Below are positions 34,512 to 44,260 of a stretch of DNA of 64,000 nt, in pieces. How positions within the stretch are numbered: position 1 is the stretch's first letter; each line of letters begins with the position of its first letter. The notes under the pieces were generated by a model. It was not told the DNA's origin. It saw only the letters and a program-made list of their open reading frames with translations, and did no database searches. The translations under genes and the position numbers were made by a program. The stretch is from positions 164,831 through 228,830 of the forward strand of contig NZ_QZFU01000014.1 in NCBI RefSeq assembly GCF_003598715.1, given 5' to 3'. The stretch comes from Nocardia panacis (GTDB lineage Bacteria; Actinomycetota; Actinomycetes; Mycobacteriales; Mycobacteriaceae).

Positions 34512-35891
34512 TCAGCGGGTGTGCCAGCCTGCTGGGTCTACGCCACCGGGGATGGGGGCGGTGGGTGGGTAGGGTTCGCGGGTGAAGATGTAGCTGACGA
34601 GTTCGAGGTGGTCGGCGGAGCCGTTCGGGGTGCGGACGATGCGCAGGCGTTCGCCTGCGTAGTAGCCGTCGAGTCCGATCCAGGTGTCGGCCGATTCGGG
34701 GCGGAAGCGGGAGGTGCGGCCGCCGTGGGCGAGGGCTTTCAGTTCGAGGTTGCCGTCGGCGCGCAGGTGCAGGGCGATGGAGGCGGTGCCCCAGTACCAG
34801 GCGCCGGTGAGGGCGAGCAGGGACGGGTCGAATGCGGTGGCGGGCAACCATTCCTCGGGGAGGACGGGTTCGTGTTCGGCGAGGAGGTCGAGCATGCCGA
34901 GATCGAGTTGGCCTCGGATACCGCCGTAGGTGGTGTTGGACAGGAACAGCACGCCGGTGTTGTCGGCCGGGTCGGCCCAGACGGTGGCGATGAATCCGGG
35001 CATGGCGCCGCCGTGGCCGATCAGCTCGCGGCCGTTGTGGCGGCGCAGTTGAACGCCGAGACCGTGGCCGTCGGTCCAGGTCTCGTCGTCGACGACGGTG
35101 GCGGGTTGACGCATCTCCTCCCAGGTGTCCTTGGACAGCACCGGGTCGGTGTCGCCGCCGAGGAAGATCGCCCAGCGCGCCAAATCGTCCGCGGTGGACC
35201 AGAGTTGACCGGCCGCACCCATCGCGCCGTGATCGTGCGCAGGCTCGGGCAGGGTGACATCCGCCCACGGGTGCACCGCCCATCCGGTGGCGTGCGGGGC
35301 GACGGGGGCGGGGGTGGTGCGGTCCATGCCGAGCGGGGCGAGCACCTCGGCTCGCACCGCGTCGTACCAGTCGCGTCCGCGCAGCCTGGCGACCAGTTCG
35401 CCGAGCGCCGCGTAGCCGACATTGCTGTAGTGGTATCGGCGGCCCGCGGGCAGAACCGTGGCCGCGCCTTCGAGTTCGGTGTTCAACTCGGCCCAATCAC
35501 CGCCCTCGGTGCGCTCCCACCAGTCGCCGGGTGATTCGGCGCGCACCCCTGCGGTATGCGAAAGCAGTTGCGCGATGGTGCGATTCCCCATCGCCGCACC
35601 GGGCACGTGCCGGTCGAGCGGGTCGGACAGATCCAGCTTGCCCTCGTCGCGCAACCGCAGCACGAGCACGCCCACCATGGTTTTGGTGATCGATCCGATG
35701 CGATATTGGGTGTCGGTGGTCGGCGCCGACCCGTCGACGCGGCCGCGCGCATCCCACCAGGCGGGTTTACCGGCACGGACCACGGCGGCGAGCAGTGAAG
35801 GCACCCGATAGTGCGACTGTTCCACCGCGAGTCGATGGGTCAATGCCCGCGCTGTCGTCGGCAGCAGCCCCTGGATCCACTGTGTCGCCAT
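34512..35891 (-). CDS. Serine hydrolase with C-terminal extension
   Basis: This 459-residue beta-lactamase-fold hydrolase has the SxxK motif in RIGSITKTMVGV, YSN in YHYSNVGYAAL and a later HGG in LIGHGGAMPGF. About 110 residues after the catalytic domain form a beta-rich lipocalin-like tail, common in penicillin-binding-protein-like esterases. There is no signal peptide with the ATG at 35891; an alternative ATG at 35927 adds twelve residues. Its role is unknown, and it is probably transcribed with the downstream pseudogene. Confidence 0.8.
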   Translation of the reverse strand: MATQWIQGLLPTTARALTHRLAVEQSHYRVPSLLAAVVRAGKPAWWDARGRVDGSAPTTDTQYRIGSITKTMVGVLVLRLRDEGKLDLSDPLDRHVPGAAMGNRTIAQLLSHTAGVRAESPGDWWERTEGGDWAELNTELEGAATVLPAGRRYHYSNVGYAALGELVARLRGRDWYDAVRAEVLAPLGMDRTTPAPVAPHATGWAVHPWADVTLPEPAHDHGAMGAAGQLWSTADDLARWAIFLGGDTDPVLSKDTWEEMRQPATVVDDETWTDGHGLGVQLRRHNGRELIGHGGAMPGFIATVWADPADNTGVLFLSNTTYGGIRGQLDLGMLDLLAEHEPVLPEEWLPATAFDPSLLALTGAWYWGTASIALHLRADGNLELKALAHGGRTSRFRPESADTWIGLDGYYAGERLRIVRTPNGSADHLELVSYIFTREPYPPTAPIPGGVDPAGWHTR

Positions 35892-35943
35892 CACGCGAGC
35901 CTGGCACGCGGCGGCGGCGATGTCCATCGATTCGCGGGAAGGA

Positions 35944-36813
35944 TCAGCGGGCCGCGCCGACTTCACTGTCCGGGCGGAGGAATTCGGGGAGGGCGAAGCA
36001 GGCGCGAAGGATGGTGTCGTTGAGATATTTCGTCGGCTTGTCGAATGGGTGCGCGGGGAGGGCCTGGTACCGCTTGGAGCCCAGCGCGAAGCTCCAGAAG
36101 CCACCCGGATAGGTGGGGACGGTGGCGAGGTATGGGCGGACGATCGGGAACAGATCGCGCAATTGATCGACGGTTTGCCGCATTACCGCACGATGAAACA
36201 GCGGTGATTGACTTTGACATACCACGAGGCCGTCTTCTTTCAATGCTGCCCGAATATCCCGATGGAATTCGTACTCGAACAGTCGGGTGGCAGGTCCGAC
36301 GGGATCGGAGGAGTCGACGATAATGACGTCGTAGTAATTCTTCTTGGTCTTCATGAACTCGATGCCATCGTCGTAGACGAAATTGACACGTGGGTCGTCC
36401 AGATTCTCCGAGACGGCGGGCAGATACTCCTTGCAGACCTTGACCACCAACTCGTCGATCTCCACCATGTCGATCGCATCGACCCCGTGATATCTGGTCG
36501 ACTCGCGGGCCGCCCCGCAGTCACCCCCGCCGACCACCAGGACACGCTGCGGATTCGGATGGATCGACAGCGGTACGTGGGTGATCATCTCGTTGTAGAT
36601 GTGACCGTCCAGGGAGGTGGTCTGCACGACGCCGTCGAGCACCAGCATCCGTCCGAAATCGTGGGAATCCAGGATCATCACGTGCTGGAAATCCGAGGAT
36701 TCGGCGAAGACGACTTCCTTGATGCGATAGGAGATCTTCATATTCTCCCGCTCGTCCTCCACGAGCCACAGTTCGCCATCGATGCGTTCTAGGAAATTTG
36801 GGGGTTCGTTCAC
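35944..36813 (-). CDS. speE: Spermidine synthase
   Basis: This 289-residue aminopropyltransferase makes spermidine from putrescine and decarboxylated SAM. Its fold shows RVLVVGGGDCGAARES, the acidic VEIDELVVKVC and the active-site VIIVDSSDPVGPAT. It appears complete. The start is uncertain: a GTG at 36825 has AAGGAG only one base upstream, and a GTG at 36813 has it 13 bases upstream; the latter is used. No SAM decarboxylase gene is nearby. Confidence 0.87.
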   Translation of the reverse strand: MNEPPNFLERIDGELWLVEDERENMKISYRIKEVVFAESSDFQHVMILDSHDFGRMLVLDGVVQTTSLDGHIYNEMITHVPLSIHPNPQRVLVVGGGDCGAARESTRYHGVDAIDMVEIDELVVKVCKEYLPAVSENLDDPRVNFVYDDGIEFMKTKKNYYDVIIVDSSDPVGPATRLFEYEFHRDIRAALKEDGLVVCQSQSPLFHRAVMRQTVDQLRDLFPIVRPYLATVPTYPGGFWSFALGSKRYQALPAHPFDKPTKYLNDTILRACFALPEFLRPDSEVGAAR

Positions 36814-36825
36814 GATGAGTTCCAC

Positions 36826-37221
36826 GCTCCTTCGGTGATCCGACACCATCGATAGTATTCGGGGACCGGAATGGGCAATGGCGCTCGGCGTGGCGCGAAC
36901 GGTGGTTGCCCACAGTTGACCGAGGATTGCGCCACACGCGCCCGAATCGGTGATCTTCGCGAAAGGCGAGCGGGGCGAGCAGGCAGAGGCCGAGGCACAC
37001 ATACCCGCGCGCCACCGGGTCGAAATGATTGCGGCACACCGATTGACCTGTCAGGTTGTACGGCGAGTCAATGGCCGCCGCCCGCTCGTAGGGGGTCCAC
37101 CGCGGCACCGCCTCCGGCCCCGTCGCTCGGGAAGGAATCTGTCCGATTCGAATACTGGTCGGCGACCACCGAAAAGCCGCATAGTCCGTGCCGGAACTGC
37201 CGGAACTATCTGGAGGACGCG
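36826..37221. other. Intergenic region upstream of YeiH unit
   Basis: Nearly 400 bases between divergent spermidine synthase and the small membrane peptide. No supported gene on either strand. Both promoters are expected here. Confidence 0.35.
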
Positions 37222-37338
37222 GTGAGTGAGGTGCAACCCGAGTCGACGCGGATCGGCGCGGACTGGTGGAGTGTGATCATCGGCGGCGTCGTGACCCTGC
37301 TGGCGATATTCGACGCGCTGCCGCGGATTCCGTGGTGA
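37222..37338 (+). CDS. Small single-span membrane peptide
   Basis: This 38-residue peptide has a charged N-terminus and one hydrophobic helix ([20 protein letters not shown]). The GTG at 37222 is preceded by GGAGG at a five-base spacing, which is strong evidence that it is translated. It ends four bases before the YeiH exporter start, so the two are almost certainly one unit. It may be a subunit or regulator of that transporter. Such a gene is too short for most gene callers. Confidence 0.7.
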   Translation: MSEVQPESTRIGADWWSVIIGGVVTLLAIFDALPRIPW

Positions 37339-37342
37339 CGCG

Positions 37343-38440
37343 ATGAGTATCGCTGTAGCACAGGACAAGTCGCGAGTCGGCGGGGTCGCCGCCTATATTC
37401 CCGGAATACTGCTGCTGATCGCGGTCGGCGCACTCGGCAAGTACGCCCAGATCTGGTGGAACGCGCTGGCGAAACAGCAGCACTGGACCGTGCCCGATAT
37501 CGAATACGTGCTGTGGGCCATCCTGATCGGCGTGGTCATCACCAATACCGTTGGGCTGCCTCCGATCTTCCGCCCCGGCGTCGGCACCTACGAGTTCTGG
37601 CTCAAGATCGGCATTGTCGCGCTGGGCTCGCGCTTCGTCCTCGGCGATGTGGCGAAACTGGGCGGCGCGAGCTTCGTGCAGATCCTGGTGGATATGACGG
37701 TGGCGGGCGCGATCATCCTGACGGTGGCGCGGGCGCTGGGACTTTCGGGCAAACTCGGATCGCTGCTGGCCATCGGCACCTCGATCTGCGGCGTCTCGGC
37801 CATTATCGCGGGCAAGGGCGCGATCAGGGCCCGCGACTCCGAGGTCGGCTACGCCATCGCCGCGATTCTCGCGCTCGGCGCGGTCGCGCTGTTCGCATTG
37901 CCGCCGCTCGGACACGCGATCGGGTTGAGCGATCACGAATTCGGGCTCTGGGCCGGACTCGCGGTGGACAATACGGCCGAGACCACCGCCACCGGATACC
38001 TGTTCTCCGATTCCGCCGGTAAGACAGCGGTTCTGGTGAAGTCGACCCGCAACGCGCTGATCGGCTTCGTGGTCCTCGGCTTCGCCGCCTACTGGGCCGC
38101 ACGCGGCGAAGCCGATGCCATCGCCCCCGGACTGCGGGCCAAGGCAGGCTTCGTGTGGGCGAAATTCCCCAAGTTCGTGCTGGGCTTCCTCGCCGTGTCG
38201 GCCATCGCGACCTTCGGGTGGCTGACCAAACAGCAGACGGCCAATCTCGCCAATGTCTCCAAGTGGGCCTTCCTGCTCACCTTCGCCGGGGTCGGACTCA
38301 ATACCGATCTGCGGGAGTTGGCGCGCACCGGGTGGCGACCGCTGGTGGTGGCGGTGATCGGGCTGGTGACCGTGGCGGTGGTATCGCTCGGATTGGTGCT
38401 GTTCACCTCGCGGGTGCTGCACTGGGGGGCACCGGGCTAG
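37343..38440 (+). CDS. YeiH (UPF0324) family putative sulfate exporter
   Basis: This 365-residue integral membrane protein has about ten helices and the family blocks [20 protein letters not shown], then [20 protein letters not shown] and [16 protein letters not shown]. It is annotated in databases as a putative sulfate exporter, a role supported by little experiment. Its 3' end overlaps the opposite-strand WS/DGAT gene by 38 bases. It is preceded by the 38-residue peptide. Confidence 0.88.
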   Translation: MSIAVAQDKSRVGGVAAYIPGILLLIAVGALGKYAQIWWNALAKQQHWTVPDIEYVLWAILIGVVITNTVGLPPIFRPGVGTYEFWLKIGIVALGSRFVLGDVAKLGGASFVQILVDMTVAGAIILTVARALGLSGKLGSLLAIGTSICGVSAIIAGKGAIRARDSEVGYAIAAILALGAVALFALPPLGHAIGLSDHEFGLWAGLAVDNTAETTATGYLFSDSAGKTAVLVKSTRNALIGFVVLGFAAYWAARGEADAIAPGLRAKAGFVWAKFPKFVLGFLAVSAIATFGWLTKQQTANLANVSKWAFLLTFAGVGLNTDLRELARTGWRPLVVAVIGLVTVAVVSLGLVLFTSRVLHWGAPG

Positions 38441-40124
38441 CGTTGTTCCGCAGTGCCGCAACAACTTCCGATGCGGCGGCGCGCAGCAGTTCGGCATAGT
38501 CGTCGAGATCCGGGATCGTCGCGGCATCGGCGTGCATCGAAAGGGTCACCGTCTCCCCCAGCCCGTGCACTCCGTGCGTCAACCGCATGACCGAGCCGAT
38601 GGCCGGAAATCCCGCAGTGAACACCACCGCGCCCCCGCCGAAGGACAAATCCGCACCGCCTCGCCGGACGCTGGAGACAACCGTATGTCCCGCGATACTC
38701 TCCGGCACCGTATCGAGCCGATAGCGCGCGATCTCGCGAAAGCGCAGCGGCGCCGGGACCACGGCCACGACCCGATCCTGCGCGTCGAGCAGCGGATGCG
38801 CCGCCCGAATGCGCCGCAGCCGCACCTGTTCCGCGATCCGCGCCGCACGCACACCGATATCCGGCTCCGTTATGCACAGATCGATACCGAGGCTTCGATA
38901 GCTGTTGCGCTCCAATGACTTCGGCGGAAGCGCTATCGGCACATGTGCCCCCAGTCGCCGCACCGACTGCCCGCGCCGTTCGAGATAGTGCGACAGAGCG
39001 CCGGAAATCGCCGTCAATGCCACGACAGTCACCGTCATATCGGGTACCCGCAACTCCGATGCACGGAACACGATCATCCGCACCAGATGTCTCGTATCTC
39101 CAGGTGCGGAACCACCTTCGGTCGATGCCGCGGCGATCGAACCGCCCGCCGGCGCAGATTCGGAACACTCCGCCGGCGAGCCCGATTCCGACTCCACGCC
39201 TGTCTCGGCAATCGAATGCCCGGCCTCGAGTGAGTCTCGCACAGCGGGACGGTCCCGCTCCCCAACCGATGTGGCCGGTGCGTCTCCGCGGGCCGAACGC
39301 CCCGGTCGATTCAACACGCACGGGGGATACTCCGGCCCCGCCGCAGGAATTCCACCGGATGCCGTGAGCTCGGCCAACTTTCGCCGGGCGCGATACGCGG
39401 ACACGCCGCGCACAAGTGTCTGCCCGATCCGAATCGGCATCGCGAATACGGCCAGGGCTGCGGCTACGAGATCGCGCGCACGATCGGTGGACGGAAACCG
39501 GTAGGCATCCCGGACACCTTTTCTCGGCGGATGCGACCAGAACCGATGAGTTCCGGTGCGGCAGTGGGGATCGGGTGCGATCAGTAGCCGGCCCCGACCG
39601 CGCGGGCGGGTCGGAAGCCGACCTCCCCCCATCATCGCAGCGGATTGCACCGAGTCCGTCCCGAACAACGCCCGCGCGATCCGCGCCGCCCGCCGCCCAT
39701 CGGCCAACGCGTGCGATATCTGCAATACCACTATCAGAGCGGGATCCGACCCGCACTCCGGAACCCCCAGCACACCCCGAAAGACGTGTAATCTCCACGC
39801 GCACACCGCCGCATCCACCCCCGTCCCGACCAACTCCCCGAGATCGGCGCAGAGAGTCACCCAATCCCACTGCGGCCGTTCATATTCCACAAACTGATCC
39901 GACGTTGTCCCGCCGCGCACCCAACGTGGATATCCGAGTTCACCCGGCACCGGCCGCAACCGTAGACCCAGATCCGGAATCGAGGCGGAGCGCCTGGCGA
40001 TGGTCGCGCGCAATTCCGCACCGGACGCACCGGCATCCCGGAAGCAGTACAGCAGGAATTGATCGTTGCGGATGCGTCGGGACAACCAGTACATGGTCGT
40101 GTCCGAGGCCGTCGCGGTCACCAT
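38403..40124 (-). CDS. WS/DGAT-like acyltransferase with an inserted linker
   Basis: This 573-residue wax-ester-synthase/diacylglycerol-acyltransferase-like protein has the catalytic HHxxxDG motif replaced by SHALADG (about residue 140). The second His and the Asp are kept but the first His is Ser. A low-complexity Ser/Gly/Glu-rich insertion of about 90 residues (near 270-360) separates the two CoA-transferase-like halves. The C-terminal half ends with typical [16 protein letters not shown]. Actinobacteria carry many such paralogues, some active on triacylglycerol. Activity of this variant is uncertain. Confidence 0.8.
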   Translation of the reverse strand: MVTATASDTTMYWLSRRIRNDQFLLYCFRDAGASGAELRATIARRSASIPDLGLRLRPVPGELGYPRWVRGGTTSDQFVEYERPQWDWVTLCADLGELVGTGVDAAVCAWRLHVFRGVLGVPECGSDPALIVVLQISHALADGRRAARIARALFGTDSVQSAAMMGGGRLPTRPRGRGRLLIAPDPHCRTGTHRFWSHPPRKGVRDAYRFPSTDRARDLVAAALAVFAMPIRIGQTLVRGVSAYRARRKLAELTASGGIPAAGPEYPPCVLNRPGRSARGDAPATSVGERDRPAVRDSLEAGHSIAETGVESESGSPAECSESAPAGGSIAAASTEGGSAPGDTRHLVRMIVFRASELRVPDMTVTVVALTAISGALSHYLERRGQSVRRLGAHVPIALPPKSLERNSYRSLGIDLCITEPDIGVRAARIAEQVRLRRIRAAHPLLDAQDRVVAVVPAPLRFREIARYRLDTVPESIAGHTVVSSVRRGGADLSFGGGAVVFTAGFPAIGSVMRLTHGVHGLGETVTLSMHADAATIPDLDDYAELLRAAASEVVAALRNNASPVPPSAAPAR

Positions 40125-40170
40125 GCCCAGACCCTAGTGGGCACTGTCGACGAGGCCTATCCGGCGCTAC

Positions 40171-40186
40171 GACCGATGTTTCGGTC
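40171..40186. promoter_or_regulatory. Inverted repeat upstream of qcrB
   Basis: GACCGA and TCGGTC flank TGTT, 80 bases before the QcrB start. It may be an operator controlling the orphan qcrB. Confidence 0.4.
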
Positions 40187-40265
40187 AAACCCATCGATTC
40201 CGCGACACTACCCTGCTACCGTCTGTAGTAGAGGAATATCGCAGTCTCGGGGACGGGGTGCTGCC

Positions 40266-41888
40266 ATGGCAACTCGGTTCGGTCGCATCGCGACGGTGCA
40301 GGCCAATGAATTCGACGAGCGGTATCGCGCCGCCGCCTTCCTCAAACGGTCGATCAATAAGGTCTTCCCGACGCACTGGTCATTCCTGCTCGGCGAGATC
40401 GCCCTGTACAGCTTCATCATCCTGCTGCTCTCGGGTGTCTACCTGACGCTGTTCTTCGACCCGTCGATGGGCGAGGTGATCTACAACGGCGCGTACCAAC
40501 CGCTGCGCGGGGTGAGCATGTCGCGCGCCTACGAATCCGCGCTGAACATCTCCTTCGAGGTGCGCGGCGGCCTGTTCGTCCGACAGATACATCATTGGGC
40601 CGCACTGCTTTTCGCGGGTTCGATCATCGTGCACCTGTTCCGGGTCTTCTTCACCGGCGCGTTCCGCAAACCCCGCGAGGCCAACTGGGTGATCGGCACG
40701 ATCCTGCTCATACTGGCCATGTTCGAGGGATATTTCGGCTACTCGCTACCCGACGACCTGCTCTCCGGCACCGGGTTGCGCGCCGCGTTCTCCTCCATCA
40801 CGCTGGGCGTGCCGATCATCGGCACCTGGGTGCACTGGTTGATCTTCGGTGGCGACTATCCGGGCACCATCATCATTCCGCGGCTGTTCATCGCGCACGT
40901 CCTGCTGATTCCCGGCATCATGCTGGCGCTGATCGCGGCGCATGTGGCGCTGGTCTGGTATCAAAAGCACACCCAGTTCCCCGATCCGGGCCGCAGCGAG
41001 CGGAATGTGATCGGCGCGCGCATCGTGCCGGTGTTCGCACTGGATCAGGGGGCGTACTTCGCGTTCACGCTCGGCATCGTCGCGATAATGAGCGGGCTGC
41101 TGCAGATCAATCCGATCTGGAATATGGGACCGTACAACCCTTCGCAGATCTCCGCGGGCTCCCAGCCGGATTTCTACATGATGTGGACCGACGGCATGAT
41201 GCGCCTGATCCCGCCCTGGGAGCTGTATATCGGCGGGCATACCGTGCCCGGCCCGGTCTGGGGCGCGCTGACCATGGGCCTGATCTTCACGCTCCTGATC
41301 ACCTACCCCTGGATCGAACGCAGACTGACCAGGGACTACGCCCGGCACAACCTCCTGCAACGCCCGCGCGACGTACCGGTCCGCACCGCCATCGGCGCGA
41401 TGGTGCTCGCCTTCTACGGGGTGCTGACGCTGACCTGCGTCAACGACATCATCGCCTACCGGTTCAATGTGTCGCTGAATGCCACGACCTGGGTGGGGCG
41501 GATCGGCATTCTGCTGCTCCCGCCGCTGGCCTACTTCATCGCCTACCGGTTCTGCATCGGATTGCAGCGCGCCGATCGCGCGGTACTCGACCACGGTGTG
41601 GAAACCGGCCTGATTCGCCGACTGCCCGATGGCGAGTACATCGAGCTGCATCAGCCGCTGGGGCCGGTGGACGAACACCGACATCCGATCCCGCTGGCCT
41701 ATCAGGGCGCTCCGGTGCCGAAGAAGATGAACAAGCTCGGCCTGGCCGGTAAGCCGGGCACCGGCGCCTTCTTCCGCGCCGATCCGGAGGCCGAGTCCCG
41801 GCGCAATCTGGCGCAGGACCACGAGGAGGAACGCAAGCAGTTGGCCGTGCTGCGCCGAGCCCAAGAGAACGGCCGACCCGAGCACTGA
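40266..41888 (+). CDS. qcrB: Cytochrome bc1 complex cytochrome b, stand-alone copy
   Basis: This 540-residue QcrB has the two heme-liganding pairs: His in [20 protein letters not shown] and in [20 protein letters not shown]. The actinobacterial quinol-site region [20 protein letters not shown] is present. Its normal partners qcrC and qcrA are absent upstream and ctaE is absent downstream, so this is a second, orphan copy. It appears full length and could replace or augment the main subunit in the bc1-aa3 supercomplex. QcrB is the target of several antimycobacterials, so a variant may alter drug response. Confidence 0.9.
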   Translation: MATRFGRIATVQANEFDERYRAAAFLKRSINKVFPTHWSFLLGEIALYSFIILLLSGVYLTLFFDPSMGEVIYNGAYQPLRGVSMSRAYESALNISFEVRGGLFVRQIHHWAALLFAGSIIVHLFRVFFTGAFRKPREANWVIGTILLILAMFEGYFGYSLPDDLLSGTGLRAAFSSITLGVPIIGTWVHWLIFGGDYPGTIIIPRLFIAHVLLIPGIMLALIAAHVALVWYQKHTQFPDPGRSERNVIGARIVPVFALDQGAYFAFTLGIVAIMSGLLQINPIWNMGPYNPSQISAGSQPDFYMMWTDGMMRLIPPWELYIGGHTVPGPVWGALTMGLIFTLLITYPWIERRLTRDYARHNLLQRPRDVPVRTAIGAMVLAFYGVLTLTCVNDIIAYRFNVSLNATTWVGRIGILLLPPLAYFIAYRFCIGLQRADRAVLDHGVETGLIRRLPDGEYIELHQPLGPVDEHRHPIPLAYQGAPVPKKMNKLGLAGKPGTGAFFRADPEAESRRNLAQDHEEERKQLAVLRRAQENGRPEH

Positions 41889-41934
41889 GCCGACACCGCC
41901 AACCGCGCCGACGCACCCGCCGAGGCAAAGCGAA

Positions 41935-41962
41935 GGCCCCGAGTCCACAGCGACCCGGGGCC
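41935..41962. terminator. Hairpin between qcrB and DUF397 genes
   Basis: GGCCCCG and CGGGGCC pair around a 14-base loop between two convergent genes. No T run follows. Confidence 0.45.
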
Positions 41963-41993
41963 CGCAATTGCCCATTCGGGCACTACCCATACA

Positions 41994-42203
41994 TCAGGCG
42001 CGATTGAACTCCCCTGACGAGAATCCGTTTAGGAACGCGTCCCACGCGGCAGGCGCGACTTTCAGCACCGGGCCGAATCCGTTGTCCTTGGTATCGCGAA
42101 CCGCTACTTTACCGTCGGCGAGAAATGCCACTTCCACGCAGTTCCCATCCGGGCCGGAGTGGCTGCTCTTGCGCCACCGGGCACCGGTCGAATCAATTTT
42201 CAC
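41994..42203 (-). CDS. DUF397 small protein
   Basis: This 69-residue protein has the DUF397 signature WRKSSHSGPDGNCVEVAFL and VAVRDTKDNGF. Such proteins usually stand directly after XRE regulators in Nocardia and Streptomyces and are thought to work with them. No intact regulator is present here. The GTG at 42203 has AAGGAG nine bases upstream and overlaps the stop of an unrecognised short frame as GTGA. Confidence 0.88.
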   Translation of the reverse strand: MKIDSTGARWRKSSHSGPDGNCVEVAFLADGKVAVRDTKDNGFGPVLKVAPAAWDAFLNGFSSGEFNRA

Positions 42204-42647
42204 GGCACTAGCTCCTTTGCCTGCGTCGAGAACGAGATTTGCTGACATTGTTCGAACTCGCACCGACATCCGGCGGGAACACCGAATGCCGCGTGCGCCT
42301 GAAGGTAGCGCGCGGCATTGCCGATGCGTTGTGATCGCTCTGCACTTCGAGATCGCCCTGCATTTCGAGCACTTCGAGAGGTACAACCCCTGCGGGGGGC
42401 TAACCCCACGCAGCAGACTAGCAGCTTCGACGAAAGTTTGCCCGACTCTTGTCTATTCAACCATCGAAACTGCCAACGTTGCGAAGACAAAATGTTGCGG
42501 AGACATTGCCGGCAACCCAAAGCCATTCCAGATGGCGGTAATTAGCCATGATATCTACCGGTGTGATTGATCCGTGATCCGTCACGGTGCCGGTAGGTTG
42601 CCCCGGATGCCGAGCAGCGACCGTCGCGGCGATGGAAGATGGCAGCC
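42204..42647. other. Region between DUF397 and DUF309 genes
   Basis: About 440 bases. A minus-strand frame ending at 42200 overlaps the DUF397 start by four bases and reads RYLQAHAAFGVPAGCRCEFE near its end. I cannot assign it and it may be a remnant of the missing regulator partner. Two direct repeats lie at 42333-42368. Confidence 0.35.
42333..42368. repeat. Tandem 18-base direct repeat
   Basis: GATCGCTCTGCACTTCGA is followed directly by GATCGCCCTGCATTTCGA (16 of 18 identical). It could be a tandem operator for the divergent genes. Confidence 0.45.
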
Positions 42648-43145
42648 ATGGTGGAACGTGATCGCGATGACGCAGGCCGCGCCCGAAATGCCCGCCCACG
42701 AGACAGATTGGGCCGTCCGCTGCCGCCCGGCAGCCCCGGCGTCACGCGCATACCTGACGATCTGGAACTGGAGCCGCAGCAAACCCTTGCCTTCGCTCAG
42801 CAACTACTGACGGATGGGTTGGCATTCAACGCGCACGAGGTATTGGAGGCGGCATGGAAGAGCGGCCCGTTCGCCGAAAGGATGCTGTGGCAGGGACTCG
42901 CCCAGTTCGCGGTGGGTATCACGCACATACAGCGCGGCAATCCCAAGGGTGCGCGGACACTACTGACACGTGCGGTCACCCGCTTGTCCGCATATATCCC
43001 CGAGGGTGATGTTCCATACCGAATCGATCGCTCGGGATTGATCGCACACGCCGAATCTCTGATCGCCGCACTGGATTCGGACAAAACGATCGATGCGACG
43101 GATTTGAGGCCCGTGCTCCGGCTTCCGGACGGGGCCGAACCGTAG
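42648..43145 (+). CDS. DUF309 family protein
   Basis: This 165-residue protein has the DUF309 core [20 protein letters not shown], then [20 protein letters not shown]. The family is small, alpha-helical and widely spread in bacteria and plastids, with no known reaction. Two nearby ATG codons are possible; 42648 has GGAAG nine bases upstream. It is followed 61 bases on by the glutamyl-Q-tRNA synthetase. Confidence 0.82.
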   Translation: MVERDRDDAGRARNARPRDRLGRPLPPGSPGVTRIPDDLELEPQQTLAFAQQLLTDGLAFNAHEVLEAAWKSGPFAERMLWQGLAQFAVGITHIQRGNPKGARTLLTRAVTRLSAYIPEGDVPYRIDRSGLIAHAESLIAALDSDKTIDATDLRPVLRLPDGAEP

Positions 43146-43206
43146 CACCGAACCGCGCATACGATGGCCTGCGTGCGGATCATCATCACTCCCCCGGAAC
43201 GACCCC

Positions 43207-44214
43207 GTGTCTGAGCGCGGCGCGGGCCGGTTCGCGCCGAGCCCATCCGGGGATCTGCACCTCGGCAACCTGCGCACCGCCATGCTCGCCTGGGCCTACG
43301 CCCGCAGCACCGGGCGGCGCTTCCTGCTGCGGGTAGAGGATCTGGACCGGGTCCGGCCCGGCGCCGCCGAACGTCAACTCGCCGATCTGGCCGACCTCGG
43401 ACTGGACTGGGACGGCCCGGTGGTCCGTCAATCCGAGCGCATCCCGCGCTACGACGCGGCCATCGCCGAACTCACCGCCGCGGGCCGCACCTACGAGTGC
43501 TACTGCACGAGAAGAGAAATCCAGCAGGCCGCGACCGCTCCGCACGGACCGCTCGGCCACTACCCCGGCACCTGCCGCGAGCTGACCGAGACCGAACGCG
43601 CCGCCCGCCGCGCCGAAGGCCGACCGGCCGCGCTGCGCCTGCGCGTCACCGCCGACGAAGTCGGCCGATCCAACACCGCCGATGAATTCGGCCGATCCGG
43701 CACCGCCGACCATGTCGGCCGATCCAACACCGCCGACGAATTCGGCTACTTCACCATCATCGACGACCTGCACGGCCCCTACCGGGGTCCGGTCGACGAC
43801 GTGGTGCTGCGCCGCGGCGACGGCATCCCCGCCTACAACCTCGCCGTGATCGTCGACGACGCCGCTCAGGGCATCGATCAGGTGGTGCGCGGTGACGATC
43901 TGCTCACCTCCACTCCGCGCCAGGCATATCTCGCTACTCTGCTCGGCCTGCCCGCGCCGCATTACGCACATGTGCCACTGGTGCTCAATACGCAGGGAAG
44001 ACGCCTGGCCAAACGCGACGGCGCGGTAACTATGGCCGACCAGCGCGCACTCGGCGCGACCCCGCAGCGAATATTCGCCGCGCTCGCCGATTCGCTCGGA
44101 TTTTCGGCAGGCACCCCCGGCGAACTCCTGGAAGAATTCGACTCGGCCCGCCTACCGAAGGATCCATGGATACTCGACGAGAATGGGTTGTTGCAACCGA
44201 GCCGATGTCCGTAA
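43207..44214 (+). CDS. gluQ: Glutamyl-Q tRNA(Asp) synthetase
   Basis: This 335-residue truncated GluRS paralogue attaches glutamate to queuosine in tRNA-Asp. The class I signatures [10 protein letters not shown] and [10 protein letters not shown] are intact, as are the zinc ligands in YECYCTRRE and YPGTCREL. In the middle (coding positions 43651-43749) it carries a three-and-a-half-fold 9-residue repeat (ADEVGRSNT type) not found in usual GluQ. The repeat is in frame, so the enzyme may remain active. Its neighbours include YhhQ and Tgt, which make queuosine. Confidence 0.9.
   Translation: MSERGAGRFAPSPSGDLHLGNLRTAMLAWAYARSTGRRFLLRVEDLDRVRPGAAERQLADLADLGLDWDGPVVRQSERIPRYDAAIAELTAAGRTYECYCTRREIQQAATAPHGPLGHYPGTCRELTETERAARRAEGRPAALRLRVTADEVGRSNTADEFGRSGTADHVGRSNTADEFGYFTIIDDLHGPYRGPVDDVVLRRGDGIPAYNLAVIVDDAAQGIDQVVRGDDLLTSTPRQAYLATLLGLPAPHYAHVPLVLNTQGRRLAKRDGAVTMADQRALGATPQRIFAALADSLGFSAGTPGELLEEFDSARLPKDPWILDENGLLQPSRCP
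43651..43749 (+). repeat. In-frame 27-base repeat inside gluQ
   Basis: Three full units of 27 bases (43651-43677, 43678-43704, 43705-43731) and one partial unit (43732-43749) encode [27 protein letters not shown] and ADEFGYF. Differences are few, which suggests recent slippage or unequal crossing-over. Confidence 0.85.
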
Positions 44215-44260
44215 CGTACGCAATCGACCGATCCACAGATTATTTGGACGAGGACTTGAT

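Noticed and set aside
43186..43971. A 261-residue minus-strand frame across gluQ rich in repeated [15 protein letters not shown] segments
   Set aside because: It is the antisense of the GluQ repeat; the plus strand has full synthetase motifs.
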